Positions 13,239 to 24,670 of a stretch of 64,000 nt of DNA are shown piece after piece. Every line of letters begins with the position of its first letter. Positions within the stretch are counted from its first letter, which is position 1. Origin of the DNA: Taenia hydatigena (Eukaryota; Platyhelminthes; Cestoda; Cyclophyllidea; Taeniidae); contig JADWOT020001241.1 in the NCBI GenBank assembly GCA_036345935.2, forward strand, positions 124,001 through 188,000, given 5' to 3'. Below the pieces are notes generated by a model. It had not been told where the DNA came from. It saw nothing but the letters and a program-made list of their open reading frames with translations, and made no database searches. Both the position numbers and the translations under genes were made by a program.

Positions 13239-16200
13239 GTGAGTTTTCTGTAAGCCTTATGTCGTTTCCATGCTTTCGTGTTACAAATGTTAACCTCATA
13301 AGGTAAGGGCATCTACTGAAATAGAACCAAACAGGCACTGATAAAGCGAGGTCCTGCCTGTGAATAATTAGCCGAGGATCGTTTGCTGGGATAATAAGGC
13401 AAACGTTGTGCTCTGCAATGGGTCAGATCGTATCAGTACATTTAAGGTTCATGGGCAGCTGCATGCTAATGTCGAACCAATACCTGTGCACAGTTTTATG
13501 TGCAACCAAATTTTAAATGGCTTATGGCGTAAAACAAACGTGATAATCATGCGTTTTTTTGCCTGCGATATAGAACCCACTGATGAGCTATGCGCTATAA
13601 GAAAGAAAGCGTGTTCAATATAAAAGAGGGTTGGGCATTTACTGCCTTCTTCTATCCAAAACCTCGTTGCTGGCTTAGAACACTTACAGCAAAACCTAAG
13701 AGAACAGAGGAAGGAGCCAGAAATTAAGCAACAGTGGAGTGGACACAGCGTAGACGATACAGACGCTGTTATATTCATAGCTTCACTTAAATTGTGAATG
13801 GTGTACAGGAAAGAGCTGCTAGTTTTACGGATATCAATTTAAAGGTAAAAGCAGTTGCACATTAAAACGAAGCTGGGCATTTGTTTTTAGCAAAAAAGAA
13901 CCTTTCTGCAAGAGTTTTATCGGCCGTTCGATCAATACACGAATCGCACCATTAGTCTTACAATTACGAGTTGTCAGGATAAAAGAAAAAATCCTCCGAA
14001 GTAATAGCCATATGGTTTATTGACGTCTAAGGGATCGTTGGGGAACTCTTCACCACCTAAATAAGCCTTTAAGATGGTAAACAGCAATTAAATTCGAATA
14101 TTGTGGAAGTCATATTTGCGCGATGCTGTCTCTGAAGACATTTCAATCATTTATTTTAGTAAGAAAGTGAAAAATTGGCGCTGGATTGCGCGCACTGTCA
14201 CTCGGTAGTTTTGAATAAGTATGCAGAAGAGAAAGATAGCAAGTTGGATGTGGAGGCTGAACAAAAGGATTATAGGCAATTGCTGACCACGAGAATAATT
14301 GTTGAATGTAATCAGCTGCCGAAAAAAGCGCTAAATGAAATGCAGTGTGAGGGTTAAAAGGAGGGAGAAGACAAACAATTAAGTCAAACTGATGAAAACT
14401 AGAAGCCGCTGGAATAGAAAGTCGTTTTGCAAAATTTATTGACCTCAATTTTACTGCTATCATTTTTGTTTTGGTTGGTGCCATATGTGGGATGGATTTT
14501 CAATAAAATGCTATAAGACCGAGGTAAAGATACCAAAACATGTAGTGTATTAGAATGATCGCAGCGCTGAGAATAAAGATAGGTATGTGAGAAACGATAC
14601 GCTTTTTGGGACGTGGATAGTGTACTACAAACGTTGTTTTCAGAGGCTGGACTGAGCTTTTTATCGCCAAACGCACAAGCTAATTCTTAGATTTCTACTT
14701 GAACGCAGTATGTTTGCTTGCAGAATGTTGCGACCAAAATAAAAACAGTTTTTTTAAATGCCCGCGTTCGGGCTGTATCTAACAATCATTACGTAAGCAA
14801 ATGTCAGGCACTGCGTTATTTTGCGCAATTTATACATTCTCTGCTCTCTAAGGCACTTATCGCACCATTTCGCTATGAAAATTGCTCTGATTGAGGAAGA
14901 AAAGGAAGACAAATTGAAGGGATAATAGCAAGGCAGACACACTGGATGTGGTTGCTGCTTTTGAGGAAAGTGGACGCAGAAAGAAATCTCTTTGTCACAA
15001 TTCCTTAATATATGGCGGTGAGAGTGCCAATGCATACCATGAATAAGAAAAGGTCATCTTGGCTTTGCTGTAATGAAGTTGGCCTCAGAAAACAGATGGA
15101 TGCTCATTCAGCACTGCTCTATTGCACACGCGACGAAGTGAGTTCTCATAAATGTGTGCTTTGCTGAGCGAATTCCTTGGCCAAAATTGACTCACTGAGT
15201 GGGATCCGAGGTGGAGTTTCCTGTGTAAAGAATGATGCCTCGACTGCTAGTCTTGATTCACAGAGTAACTTGCAAGCTAGTCAGCTATTTAGCGCCGCAA
15301 TTCTGGTGCAATTATTAGGTTTACGAATATAATTTCACCTTATTAGTCTCTTTTAACTGACCCTGCTACTTTCCTAGCTCTGATTTAACTTTGTTTACTG
15401 TGCTACTCATTTTCCCGACGCTAACCAAGGAATCCACTGGCAGGACTGCTATCGGCACGAAGCTTGTTGAATGAGTACTACATATGGGTAGAGAAAAAGG
15501 ATGTCTCGAGAATGAATGCGCGTGCTAAATGGAAGCTGACGCGCTGATTTGCCCAAAACTATGAGACGCCATGAGAAGATTATAAATACGTTGCCACTGG
15601 TTTCACGCAATTCGCATAGGTATATGTGAGTGGAGTGTGAGTTTGTGGCTCTACAAAGGCACACAGTTGCAAAGACAAAGAAACGGATGAAAAATACATG
15701 AATAATTCTTGTCGATACCGATTGGGTGATGCAATTTGTGCATCAGCCAGTTAGGTTGGAGCCATTTTATTTCTTCCTTAGTAGTGGCGTGGAAATCCTT
15801 CATTAGCTGCGCCAATGAAAGGCTTGTAGTACTCTCGATGTAAGCCAAGACAACTACAGGTCAAGCTGGTGGAGTACCATCGCCAGAGCTAATGCCCGAT
15901 TGGTGATGCGCTACTGTTGGCTCATTTAATATTGCCGCAAGGGGTCAATGGCCTGCTTTACCGTTTGGAAGTGTAAACAAGATATGGAGAATAACCGACT
16001 TGAGACCATCATTGAAGCAGTTGCGTAGCATGATGTTAATTTCTATTATGTAAGATAGTTTTCTCTATCCTCTGGCCCATCAATGACTTGCACCTCTCTC
16101 AACTTTGAAGGCAAATAGCCCTTGATATTACGGACCGTAAACACTTCAATCACCATAGTTTTCCTTCCAAAAGGAGGTGATAGGCCTAAGACCACATCTC

Positions 16201-16870
16201 GGTTAATACCATGTCTTAGTTAGGCATGGTAACGTCCAGCGTTTTAAAGCCGATGACATGATACGTAGACCTTGCACTTCTGCTCATCGCAGCCGAAGGT
16301 AAAGGGCTCTTTCGCGCATCCACTAAAGAAAAGGCATTCTAAGGACAAGGTAAAGGCCTCTATGTACGTTTAACTAAGCTAGAAATGCGAATGGTGAAAG
16401 CAAAGCCATCTATTCTTTTAATATTACTTCATTTCCGAGTGCTCCATCATCCTAGCCACTTTAAAATGCAAGCCTTTTATGTCTGCAGCCAGGTTAGTCA
16501 CTACATTTCAAATCTCGTGCCACTCTAGGGGCAGCCTGCCCAATTTTAGTGCAATTCAATTATGAGATTATTTGAGCCACCTTTGGTCCGTTGCTCCATT
16601 TTTCAGAAAGAAAATAATTAATACCGGAATGAGATTTCCTGTGATGGCGTAGGATGCAAAAGAAATAACTAGTCTAAGTGTGCTTCTATTCCATGGTTAA
16701 AACCGCCTTTGACCGCCGGCAATATAAGTTTTCCAGGCACATCTCAGCGTCTTGTAAAACAAATTATTGCAGCGTATTTACGAAAGATCATTGCTGACCT
16801 GTGTAGATCTAACATCGTTTCATGCCTATCCAGCTGACATTAAAAACGCCAGTGATCGTACAGGGTTGTA
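13239..16870. other. No assignable gene
   Basis: Some stop-free stretches look protein-like but match nothing I know: 13408-13620 (+), 14172-14357 (+, with a CAHC motif) and about 16070-16235 (-). None has a supported start or exon structure. The 13408-13620 frame contains HGQLH, which could be one more decayed zinc finger. Confidence 0.4.
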
Positions 16871-17104
16871 GCTTCTGGCCTCTGTCAACCCATTAGATTT
16901 CGATGGAAAAGTTTGAGGGTCCTGGTCAGAAAAGGTCCATTCGTCGCCTGTTGCCCACACACCTGCTTGAGATAATGCCTCATCAAGTGGATTCAGTTCA
17001 TGCTACAAAGTACCAGAGGAGCCTCAACAAAGCAACATAATACAATCAAGTAGGAATATGTAAAACCGATTTGCAAGAATCCATTGCCTAGAAGATAATA
17101 ATGC

Positions 17105-17283
17105 TCACATTGTTAACAAAGGAGGCTGAGGCAAAGGCTTGTGGAAGTTGTCACTGCTAGTGAGCCAATAAGCTGTCGTTTCCACACCACCCCCAAATTC
17201 TACTGAGCCGCAATATCCAACATGGTAGCCTCCGATTTCATCCAATATTCCTTTTATCTCCACGCTGATGTGTATTCTGAAGC
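17105..17283 (-). pseudogene. RGC-A cyclase catalytic exon 4 and C-terminus
   Basis: CCAG acceptor. It encodes RIHISVEIKGILDEIGGYHV, then YWLTSSDNFHKPLPQPP, the normal carboxyl end of the cyclase domain, with TGA at 17105-17107. Open and well preserved. Confidence 0.85.
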
Positions 17284-17351
17284 CTGGAGTGGATGCGCTA
17301 TACGATAAGGCGGCGGTAATAGGAAAGTAGGTCAAGGAGAATTTTACTAAC

Positions 17352-17449
17352 CGACTCCATACGACTCCATTTTTAGTGCTTGATTAACGGTTTTGCCAAA
17401 GAGACAGAACGAAACATTGTAAGTCCCGCGACACCGGCAACAGAAGGTC
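17352..17449 (-). pseudogene. RGC-A cyclase catalytic exon 3 (98 bp, frameshifted)
   Basis: It aligns with C's 99-bp exon ([16 protein letters not shown]). A one-base deletion near 17405 shifts the frame, and the GDTVN Asp is lost even if the frame is corrected for alignment. Confidence 0.8.
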
Positions 17450-17870
17450 CTGCAAAAGAACAAAGAGTCTTTCCCCAATGCCATGCAACAAGACGCATAT
17501 TTTGCCGTTCCAATGAAAATGTGATTCTTAAATCATTCTGTACACCAGTCAACTAGAGCTTTAAAATGGCTTATAGATCCCGACACTTGCTACCTGTTTG
17601 ACAACAGTGCAACTGATGCATGAAGAAGATCAAATGCGAAGCTGCGATTCTATAGGAATGCATTAGCCCGTGTCACGCATGGGCAGCAGCACGGAGCTGG
17701 CGTAGGGACATCAAATTGATGGCTTAAATGCAGCTTCAAATTATAGCCTCAGTATGCTCTTTTGCCGAAGGCATTTCTCACGTTTCGTTGACATTCATTA
17801 AAACAAGTTGACGCGCGCTTTTTACGCACGGATTAAAAAGGAGCCAGGATCAGATGCACATCCAACTGAC

Positions 17871-18044
17871 CAATATGCAGGCCGATGCGCAGCCTCAAAG
17901 GACTTGCGGTAAGTGCCTGACGGTGAAGGTGCCACAAACGCTAAGCAGGTGGAGGGCAATTGTTGCAATCTTAGCTGCATGGTGTCGCCTATTGAGAATT
18001 GGCAATCCCGAAGTCAAAATGTAGACGTCTCCTATCGTCTCTAC
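17871..18044 (-). pseudogene. RGC-A cyclase catalytic exon 2 (174 bp, frameshifted)
   Basis: VETIGDVYILTSGLPI carries the second metal-binding Asp and the purine-binding Glu. It is one base shorter than C (175 bp) because of a deletion near 17895, which shifts the frame just before the LRLRIG segment. Confidence 0.85.
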
Positions 18045-18362
18045 CTACAGTGCACAGATTCAGCGTCAATTGTCTAGTATTTTGAATTCTTTTATTCAGT
18101 CTGTATTCGTGCCTTAGCAAGAGAGAAGCAGGTGTTGATTAGACTAATGAGCAAGACCCTGCCACCTCGACCAACTATTTGCTCCGCATGATGGAATGCC
18201 ATCCTGTTTGGACAAAACAAACGGCCGATCTACAGCCTTGATTTGGACAACGCTATCGAGGTAAGTAGGAGAAGCAGAGTACTTGTTTTGCTTATCAAAT
18301 GCGAGGAGTCGATACCTAACTTGCGCCCATGAGTAGACTCAGGCATCTCCAATTAAACCCAC

Positions 18363-18555
18363 CTTGTAGGCGTCGTAGTGCGCAATCGTCCTGTCAAACG
18401 GTGTGTACAGGCCATTGAGAAGATCAACGACCTGCAGTGGTGTGGATATCGCTGAAATGGTTGTAAAGTCAACAATGTCGCTAATGTAGATCGACACCTC
18501 ATCGCAGGCCTCAGGTGCCACCGCACCTCCCGCCTTCAACGCTTTCGCCGCAACT
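18363..18555 (-). pseudogene. RGC-A cyclase catalytic exon 1 (193 bp)
   Basis: The frame includes [15 protein letters not shown] and [13 protein letters not shown], the first metal-binding Asp region of class III nucleotide cyclases. The usual Gly of IVGFT is Asp. Splice sites are intact (GTAG acceptor, GTGGGT donor). Confidence 0.88.
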
Positions 18556-18667
18556 CTACAACTCTAACTTAACATCACTTTATCACTTGCACATTGGTCA
18601 GACTCCACATTTGCGTGGTCTTGCTCCAATTCAAAGCCAAAATACGTAACCCTGACAGTCATTACTG

Positions 18668-18810
18668 CCAGCTAGGAATCTTGTGACAGAAAACTCACGG
18701 AGGTAGCAAACGACGACTAAGAAGTTCATTCTTCCTCTTCTCTTTCTCTAGTTCATCCATTTGAGTTTCCACCTCTCATTCCAACCGACTCGAGTAGTTC
18801 TTCATCATTT
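18668..18810 (-). pseudogene. RGC-A dimerization helix exon
   Basis: Charged coiled-coil sequence (MDELEKEKRKNELLSRRLLP) just before the cyclase domain, ending at GTGAGT. A TGA at 18776-18778 breaks the helix, at a codon that is open in C. Confidence 0.75.
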
Positions 18811-18879
18811 TGAGCGTGTGCTCTACAATGTTTGTTTTTCTTGCGGGGTTGAGGAGAGAATCAAATGAAACCGCAAGCC

Positions 18880-18989
18880 TACTTTTCGCTCGTCATTGGT
18901 TGAATCTCTTTATTCACTTCCTCAAATGTTGATCTTAGTCCAGGATTGTCCGGCCATGCTCGCTCAACAATGTCTCTGTAAGTTGGGAG
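18880..18989 (-). pseudogene. RGC-A end of kinase homology domain
   Basis: TYRDIVERAWPDNPGLRSTF followed by EEVNKEIQ, the typical last helix of the kinase homology domain. No stop inside. Confidence 0.75.
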
Positions 18990-19378
18990 AACACCCGTCT
19001 CATGAAGCCGGGATGGAAAGTCGAGCGGTGGTTGGTGGGTGCTTTGCTATCAAAAAAGGACGTGATGCAATGCAATGTTACGCAACTCCCTTTAGTCCTT
19101 TGATAATAAACTTCTGTGGCAGTAGCCTACTTCTTTTACAGCTTCTTTGACAATTCTAGGCCGCATCAATGATTCAGATGCCAACTGCAGCAAATATTAG
19201 TAGTTCCCTTAGAAACGCCCTGGTTGACATAGCCGCCTGGGCAGTGATCGTGATAGTCTTCACCTGTGCCTTCCCTACACCATACATGAGTGGTGCTGAG
19301 TCCAAATACATCTGACATTCGCCCGTGAAGGCCTCGATAAACTCATAGCGATATTCTGAGGTGCAAAGAAATGCTCAC

Positions 19379-19585
19379 TCGTGGCCGAAAATAAGGTTTC
19401 CTTTGCTCCTGATGCGTTCCATAATCTCTTCCACTGAAGCATCTTCCATTCCATATGGTTTCGTCGGATAGAAGACTTCGTGCATTATTATACCGAATGC
19501 ATAGACATCGTCCAGCTTGGTTCCAACTAACGCCAAGGTTTCATCACACAGTAGCTCAGGCGCTATCCACAATTTTTCGATGGAT
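19379..19585 (-). pseudogene. RGC-A kinase homology domain, C-lobe exon
   Basis: LWIAPELLCDETLALVGTK, then DVYAFGIIMHEVF, a close match to the APE-helix and F-helix region of receptor guanylyl cyclases. It is open throughout and ends at a GTGAGC donor. It retains 22 bases that are missing from C. Confidence 0.85.
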
Positions 19586-19621
19586 TGGATGCAATTTCGG
19601 GGGAAAATGAATGCAACAAAC

Positions 19622-19776
19622 CTTCGGGGTTGGTTGAAGGACAACTGTCTGTCAAGTTGTGGATTTTAGGAATGCCAAAGTTGGCAATTCTTAAGACGTA
19701 TCGGCAATTAACAATGCAATTGGCCGATTCAAGTCTTCCGTAGGCTTTGAGGCTTGTGCTGTGAAGGTACTCCATC
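19622..19776 (-). pseudogene. RGC-A kinase homology domain, catalytic-loop exon
   Basis: The frame reads [20 protein letters not shown] and then LRIANFGIP. In this family HG.LKS.NCVV replaces the HRD loop. Here HG is YG and the Asp of DFG is Asn. The acceptor AG seen in C (ATAAG) reads TGG, so normal splicing is unlikely. Confidence 0.75.
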
Positions 19777-20556
19777 CCCATGTAACGTCACATTAGAGGT
19801 AGTAGTTACAAATATTGGGGAGAAGAGGTTTGTTCAAATACCATAAGATAGCAGTGACTCATCCGAACTAAGTCAGTCATGAGAGAGACCTTGTAATCCC
19901 AGTCAAATGTGGTGCTTTTGTTGTTGATAACATCCTACGCACGGAAACACAGTAACAGATAAGTCGGCAGCATGTTCCGTGTATCACTGAATGAATGTCT
20001 GTTGCACATGAATGGACGTGTGTTTCTCTCCAAAGGCTGTTGTGAAGCATTTGCGAGGGGTGTGAGATTGAGACATGGCAGTAGTCTTCATAGCCATCTC
20101 ATTTATGATTCTGCTAGCAATCCTTTAATGGATAGAGAATATCAGTTTTGGACAACCATTTTGAAGCGTGTGGAGCAGAACGAAAGGCGTGGTGACTAAG
20201 TCAATGTTCTACGAAGAGGCCAACACAAAGCAACTCTTCTTGTTGTTAAAAAAGTTCTGTTGTGAGAATGTTTATGGAGTGCTTATAAGTTTTCGCTGCA
20301 ATTTACTGGCACGTTCCCATTCGTCGTGCCCGATATATCCCGCCCTTTTTGGAACGGCCTCAACTGCACTTCATGCCTATCCCCGTAAGTCAGCCAGTAG
20401 TCGCCTTCTTGCGCATTGTGCCATAACTCACACAAATCCGTCAGCAAATCGCTGATATTGTTGAAGTCATGTAAATGTATGAAATGTTAAAAATGAAAGC
20501 AGTGATGTGGGTGGGTACTTTTGGTCAATCAAATGAGGGAGGTCTTAAATCATCAC

Positions 20557-20740
20557 CTGAAGGCTTCCCCGATGAGAGCAGTGAAAGACCAGACTGAAGG
20601 AGTGCGACGTCACTCAGCATCCCATGAAAGCGTTGACATTTTCGTGTCGCAAATCCCGCAGTCCTGCGAGGTGATCGATTAACCGTGAGCGTAGTGGGAT
20701 GAAAGATAAGTTCAATTCCTTAACGTAAGCTTCCACTCTT
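20557..20740 (-). pseudogene. RGC-A kinase homology domain, N-lobe exon
   Basis: It encodes LRDLRHENVNAFMGC followed by FHCSHRGSLQ, the helix-C to hinge part of the guanylyl cyclase kinase homology domain. A TGA at 20614-20616 follows GC, where C reads GCCVTPDSF. The acceptor AG present in C appears changed. Confidence 0.75.
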
Positions 20741-21849
20741 TAGAACAACAAGCCAAGCATGAGAGGTAGCAAAAGCTGTTGTAACGCATCGCCTGAGGCA
20801 GCAGCATCTGCGCAATTGCGTGATTTATACAGTTAGGAAACGCAAAATTATGTAGTTTTGTTCCTCTCACTTTGACGTGGATCTCGGCTGCGATGGTGGG
20901 GGGCAATACTGATTGAACAAACAATGCCAGCAGTCAAGCTCTTCCACAAACGATTATATCGTCGCTAAGATTCTGCCCTTTCTTAAATGGCCATCGTTAA
21001 TTGAGGAGGTTAATCTATTATCTTCACAAATCGCACGGCTCCACATTCCCGATAATGGAGCAATATGCGCCACTACCGACATAAAACAGATGTAGCTAAA
21101 AAGGCAGCTAGGGGGCACGCAAAGAGCTGACAGAAGAGCTGCTAACACATAGGCGATGATGGAATAGCCTGCTGATCACCTACAGCCACACCACGTGGGA
21201 AGCATAGGGCAAGGTGTGCAAGCGATGCGTACTGAAGCCAATACTAGACAATCAGTGACACCAAAGATTTCCTCGCCATGTTATCAGACAAAACAGGATA
21301 GCACATCCCATCCTGCATATCAGAAGACGACTTTTCAAATTTCTCGCCTTGGAGGGAGGGAGGAGGATGCACGCTGCCTTATGCTAATCATAAGTGTCAA
21401 ATGTCATCTTTCGACGCATGAATACAACCATCCAATCCTATTCTGCTTTCGAGCAGGACTTATTGGCTTTTTGGACGAAAGCACTTCTCCCTGATTACAT
21501 GCTGCAGGCCTATTACTTACTTACTTCAAATAATTGAATAACATTCGTGTACAGCACTAATTGAACACGACTAGAGCCATTAACACATTGCGCTTACATC
21601 TTACGCTGCGGACGCGAACATACTGTACATTTAGCCAAGCAATCCTTCTCTTTCGCGTTCTCCGTAGGGGCTCTTAGGCTCGACGCTGCAACCGAGGCTC
21701 GAAAAGTAGGCAGTAGTGCATGGAAGGATGTAAGGGCATTCGAATTCGACATCGCATCCATTTGCAGTTGAGGGCTTCCGTGAGACTGGAAGTTATAGAC
21801 CATTCCGTTAGCGAAAACATAGGGCCAAAAATCGTTCCTTTGTTATTTG

Positions 21850-21982
21850 ATTCTCCCAAAACATCCTCACGTCACGGCGTCCATTGGTTAGTGGATTTCC
21901 ACCATCAGCGCTGAATGTAAAATCGCTTCCCACAAAAACGAGTTTGAGTGAATTGAAGTGCCCGATCTTGCACTTAATCCGT
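21850..21982 (-). pseudogene. RGC-A juxtamembrane exon
   Basis: It begins after TTTAG with basic RRIKCKIGHFNSLKLVFV, aligned to the same exon in B and C. The frame is open here. The following exon (about 21790-21600) encodes LTSFHALLPTFRASVAASS, also shared by all copies. Confidence 0.65.
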
Positions 21983-22023
21983 CTAAATTGACCAAATCAG
22001 TGGGGATACACAATTTGCTCTAC

Positions 22024-22108
22024 TTGTATGCCAACACAAATGCCAAGTAGATGAGACCAGCGTTGAGCGATCCAAGTAGATCTATCAGTAGAATTATTTG
22101 CACTGGCT
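22024..22108 (-). pseudogene. RGC-A transmembrane exon (85 bp)
   Basis: TTTAG acceptor and GTAGAG donor. The frame encodes a hydrophobic helix, IILLIDLLGSLNAGLIYLAF. The length equals that of C (85 bp), whereas B has 83 bp. This single helix divides ligand-binding and cytoplasmic parts. Confidence 0.75.
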
Positions 22109-22229
22109 CTAAAGGTTAGATACGCGGCAAGAAAGGAAGTAAAATCTAGTGGCAATCTGGGTTTCCTCTTATCGCATACCAACTTCACAAGGCGCAAGTG
22201 AGTAGCATGTACGTTAAGGTCCGCGCCCA

Positions 22230-22700
22230 CCTCCTGACCAATTCATCGCACTCCTTGGCTGGGACAGTATTAGTAGATGATGAATGACATCAATGAGATT
22301 GAAGGCGTCTGCATATCGCTTTGCTTGGACTCCAACATTAGCCACCTCAGTGACATTGGACTTGAGGGAGAAGAGGAGGAGGTCGAAGGTGCATTGTGAG
22401 ATGTCTCCATCTTTAATTTGTTAATGGAAGGTAAAAGAAGGGCAGTGTAGGCACTTTGATATGTGAGAGGGTGCGCAGTGGTTGGAAGAGACTGGCAGAA
22501 GAGGCAATACCGCTACCACCCTCTTGCATTAATTGGATTTAATCCAATCGCATTGTTAGCGCTGCTTCACTGGCCACTGAGAAGCTGATTAGCCGTCAAA
22601 AGGAAACCAACTCATCAGCGCACAAGAAATTCTCTATGCTCACATGCATATATTTATGGGTAGGAGCGAGTTCACTGCAAGAGGTAGCACCTTCGCTGTC
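22230..22700 (-). pseudogene. RGC-A distal ligand-binding exon, with several stops
   Basis: It aligns with the long exon of B (47045-47532) through IENFLCADELVS and LRTLSHIKVPTLP. It contains at least three in-frame stops (before the RLISFSVAS segment, in the MRLD segment, and after LPLTN) and is plainly non-coding now. Confidence 0.7.
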
Positions 22701-22994
22701 TTCCTCCTCCAATAAACAAAGGTGGGTTGTTGCAATGCGCTACTGCTGAATTTAGTAGCCAAACCTACCTGTGGGAACACCTGTTGCATCTCTTCCTATT
22801 CACTCTGGAAGTTTCGACAGTTCATTCCCCTAATGAGATGCCTTTCAACTAAGGTTTGGGAGATTTTATAGGTAGACGTTGATTTGAAAACGCCAACGTG
22901 TGCAGAAAACATATATGTGCGTGATCCCATAACTAAAATCATGTTGGTGACGCACTTATTTACGACAATCCGAGTTTATCAATGCAGAGTGCAA

Positions 22995-23318
22995 AATCAC
23001 TTAAAGGATGCACGATTTGTGTCAGCCGCGTGTAGATGAAATATAGGAGGAATGTGGAAGGAGGGCGAAGTGACGTGGATTGCCACATCGTAGCTGGTGC
23101 CCTTGGGCAATGCTGTGACAGCGATGAGCGAACGATCAGCAGCCAATATGGGCCTAGCTCGAAACAAATGTGCTCCCCATGCACGCAAGGCATCGTAAGT
23201 AAGCATATCCGTGGGATCCACGTGCATGCGTTCCATCCGCTCTTGCTTAATTCTGGCGAATTTCTTAGCGCCCACTGCGAATTCACTGCTGGTTCTGGTC
23301 TTGCTAATATCAGCTTCA
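22995..23318 (-). pseudogene. RGC-A ligand-binding exon 3
   Basis: It starts after TTTTAG. The frame contains MHVDPTDMLTYDALRAWGAH, shared with B and C, and later VTSPSFHI, shared only with B. The 3' boundary is not certain. Confidence 0.7.
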
Positions 23319-23385
23319 CTAAAACAGAATTAAAAGCGAGTAAAAAAGAGAAGCAACTCGCTTAAAGAACAAAGTGATCGCTCAC

Positions 23386-23869
23386 CGTCCAAATAGTTTT
23401 CCAATGGCTCTATTAATCTCGTCAAATTTGTCGCCGATGTGGTGTGGGCACTAGTTAAGAGTTCAAGCACGCTGCGCCCGTTTCAGGAGAAGCGAATTGT
23501 TGACAGAATTGAATTTAACATCTCATGAATGTAGAGGCTAATAGTGTGAAAATCGTAGAACAGTGCAATGCGCCTGCATCCATTGTTGACGAGATAGACA
23601 AGAATGCTTTGTCGAATGGTCTTGCGATGAACTACAACAGATACCGCATCGATGAGTGGAGTGAGTGAACCACGGCTAATGTTGGTGAGGTGGATGACAA
23701 AGACAGAGGTGGAACCCAACACTTGACAGTAGTAGGATATCTGGTAGAGTTGAGTTCGTCGCGGCTCCTTTGGGTTGCCGAGATTGATCCACTCATTCAC
23801 CAAATTACAGTCGCTTGCTAAGGGAGGCCCTAGTAACACGCTAAACCCCGCAGAATTTTACGTATTTTG
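23386..23869 (-). pseudogene. RGC-A ligand-binding exon 2 (484 bp)
   Basis: CTAG acceptor and GTGAGC donor. The length is exactly that of the equivalent exons in B (45811-46294) and C (59445-58962). It encodes GFSVLLGPPLA, then NEWINLGNPKEP, typical of the extracellular ANF-receptor-like fold. A TGA at 23483-23485 interrupts it, at the same codon as in copy B. Confidence 0.8.
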
Positions 23870-24559
23870 CTAGAAGTGCAAAACAATTAGTTCAGTGCGC
23901 TTGAAACACATTTTGGTGGCGAGTACATGTGAAATGAAACATTTTCATTCTCCCCACCGCTAATTGCAGTGACGCGTGCTACAATTGGTTAAGGATTAAT
24001 ATGCACAAGAAGAGGGAGTTGCAAAATTTAAGCTCAACAAACCTGGGTGGAGCAAATCGATGAAAAAGGGGCAAACAACGTATCAGTGTTAGATTCCAAC
24101 TCAAAAGTATTGCCAGGAAATTGCACGGATGCTGGCATTGCAGTGTTGCACTTATTAGTGGATGCTAACACCTGGCTCTGACGCCGATTACTTTTCCGTT
24201 TCATAGATGGTTAATTGAGCAGTAGAGATGGGGTAAATACAGTACTCGACACTGTTACGAAAGAACGTTAAGATGCGGAGTTGGTAGATGTCACCACGCT
24301 ATTTGTTTCCATAAGCAACTCGATTTTACGAATGAAGGTAGCTCTCTTATCACGTAACGTGGTTGCCATTTTGCTACATCTCAGCATTACGCATGATGAT
24401 GGTTGAATGAGTTAATGATTAATTGGCATGGGTTTGCTTTGGATTAGACACGTTCACATGGCACTCAAACATATAGGGTTACCTCAGAGTAGGTGTCAAC
24501 ACTACTCGAGAGGCTTTCAGTCTACCACGACGAACCTGTAGATTTTGCAGAAGTTCGTA

Positions 24560-24670
24560 CGGCGCGCTTGCTCTTGAGGCCTCTTGCATTGAGCAGCCCG
24601 ACACCCGCATGTACCCCAGAACACCAAAGAAACTTGTCTCACTGTTCGTCGGCAACGCATTTTACCCTTG
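24560..24670 (-). pseudogene. RGC-A first ligand-binding segment
   Basis: The minus-strand frame reads LPTNSETSFFGVLGYM and then CSMQEASRAS, matching the 5' exon of copies B and C. It is open at the codon (CGG) where B and C have TGA. Similarity ends abruptly near 24.67 kb, so the signal-peptide part is missing or replaced. Confidence 0.65.

Noticed and set aside
16070..16235. Minus-strand stop-free stretch reminiscent of a retrotransposon polyprotein
   Set aside because: Only a vague resemblance (IEVFTVRNIKGYLPSKLREV); no protease, reverse transcriptase or integrase motifs and no terminal repeats nearby.
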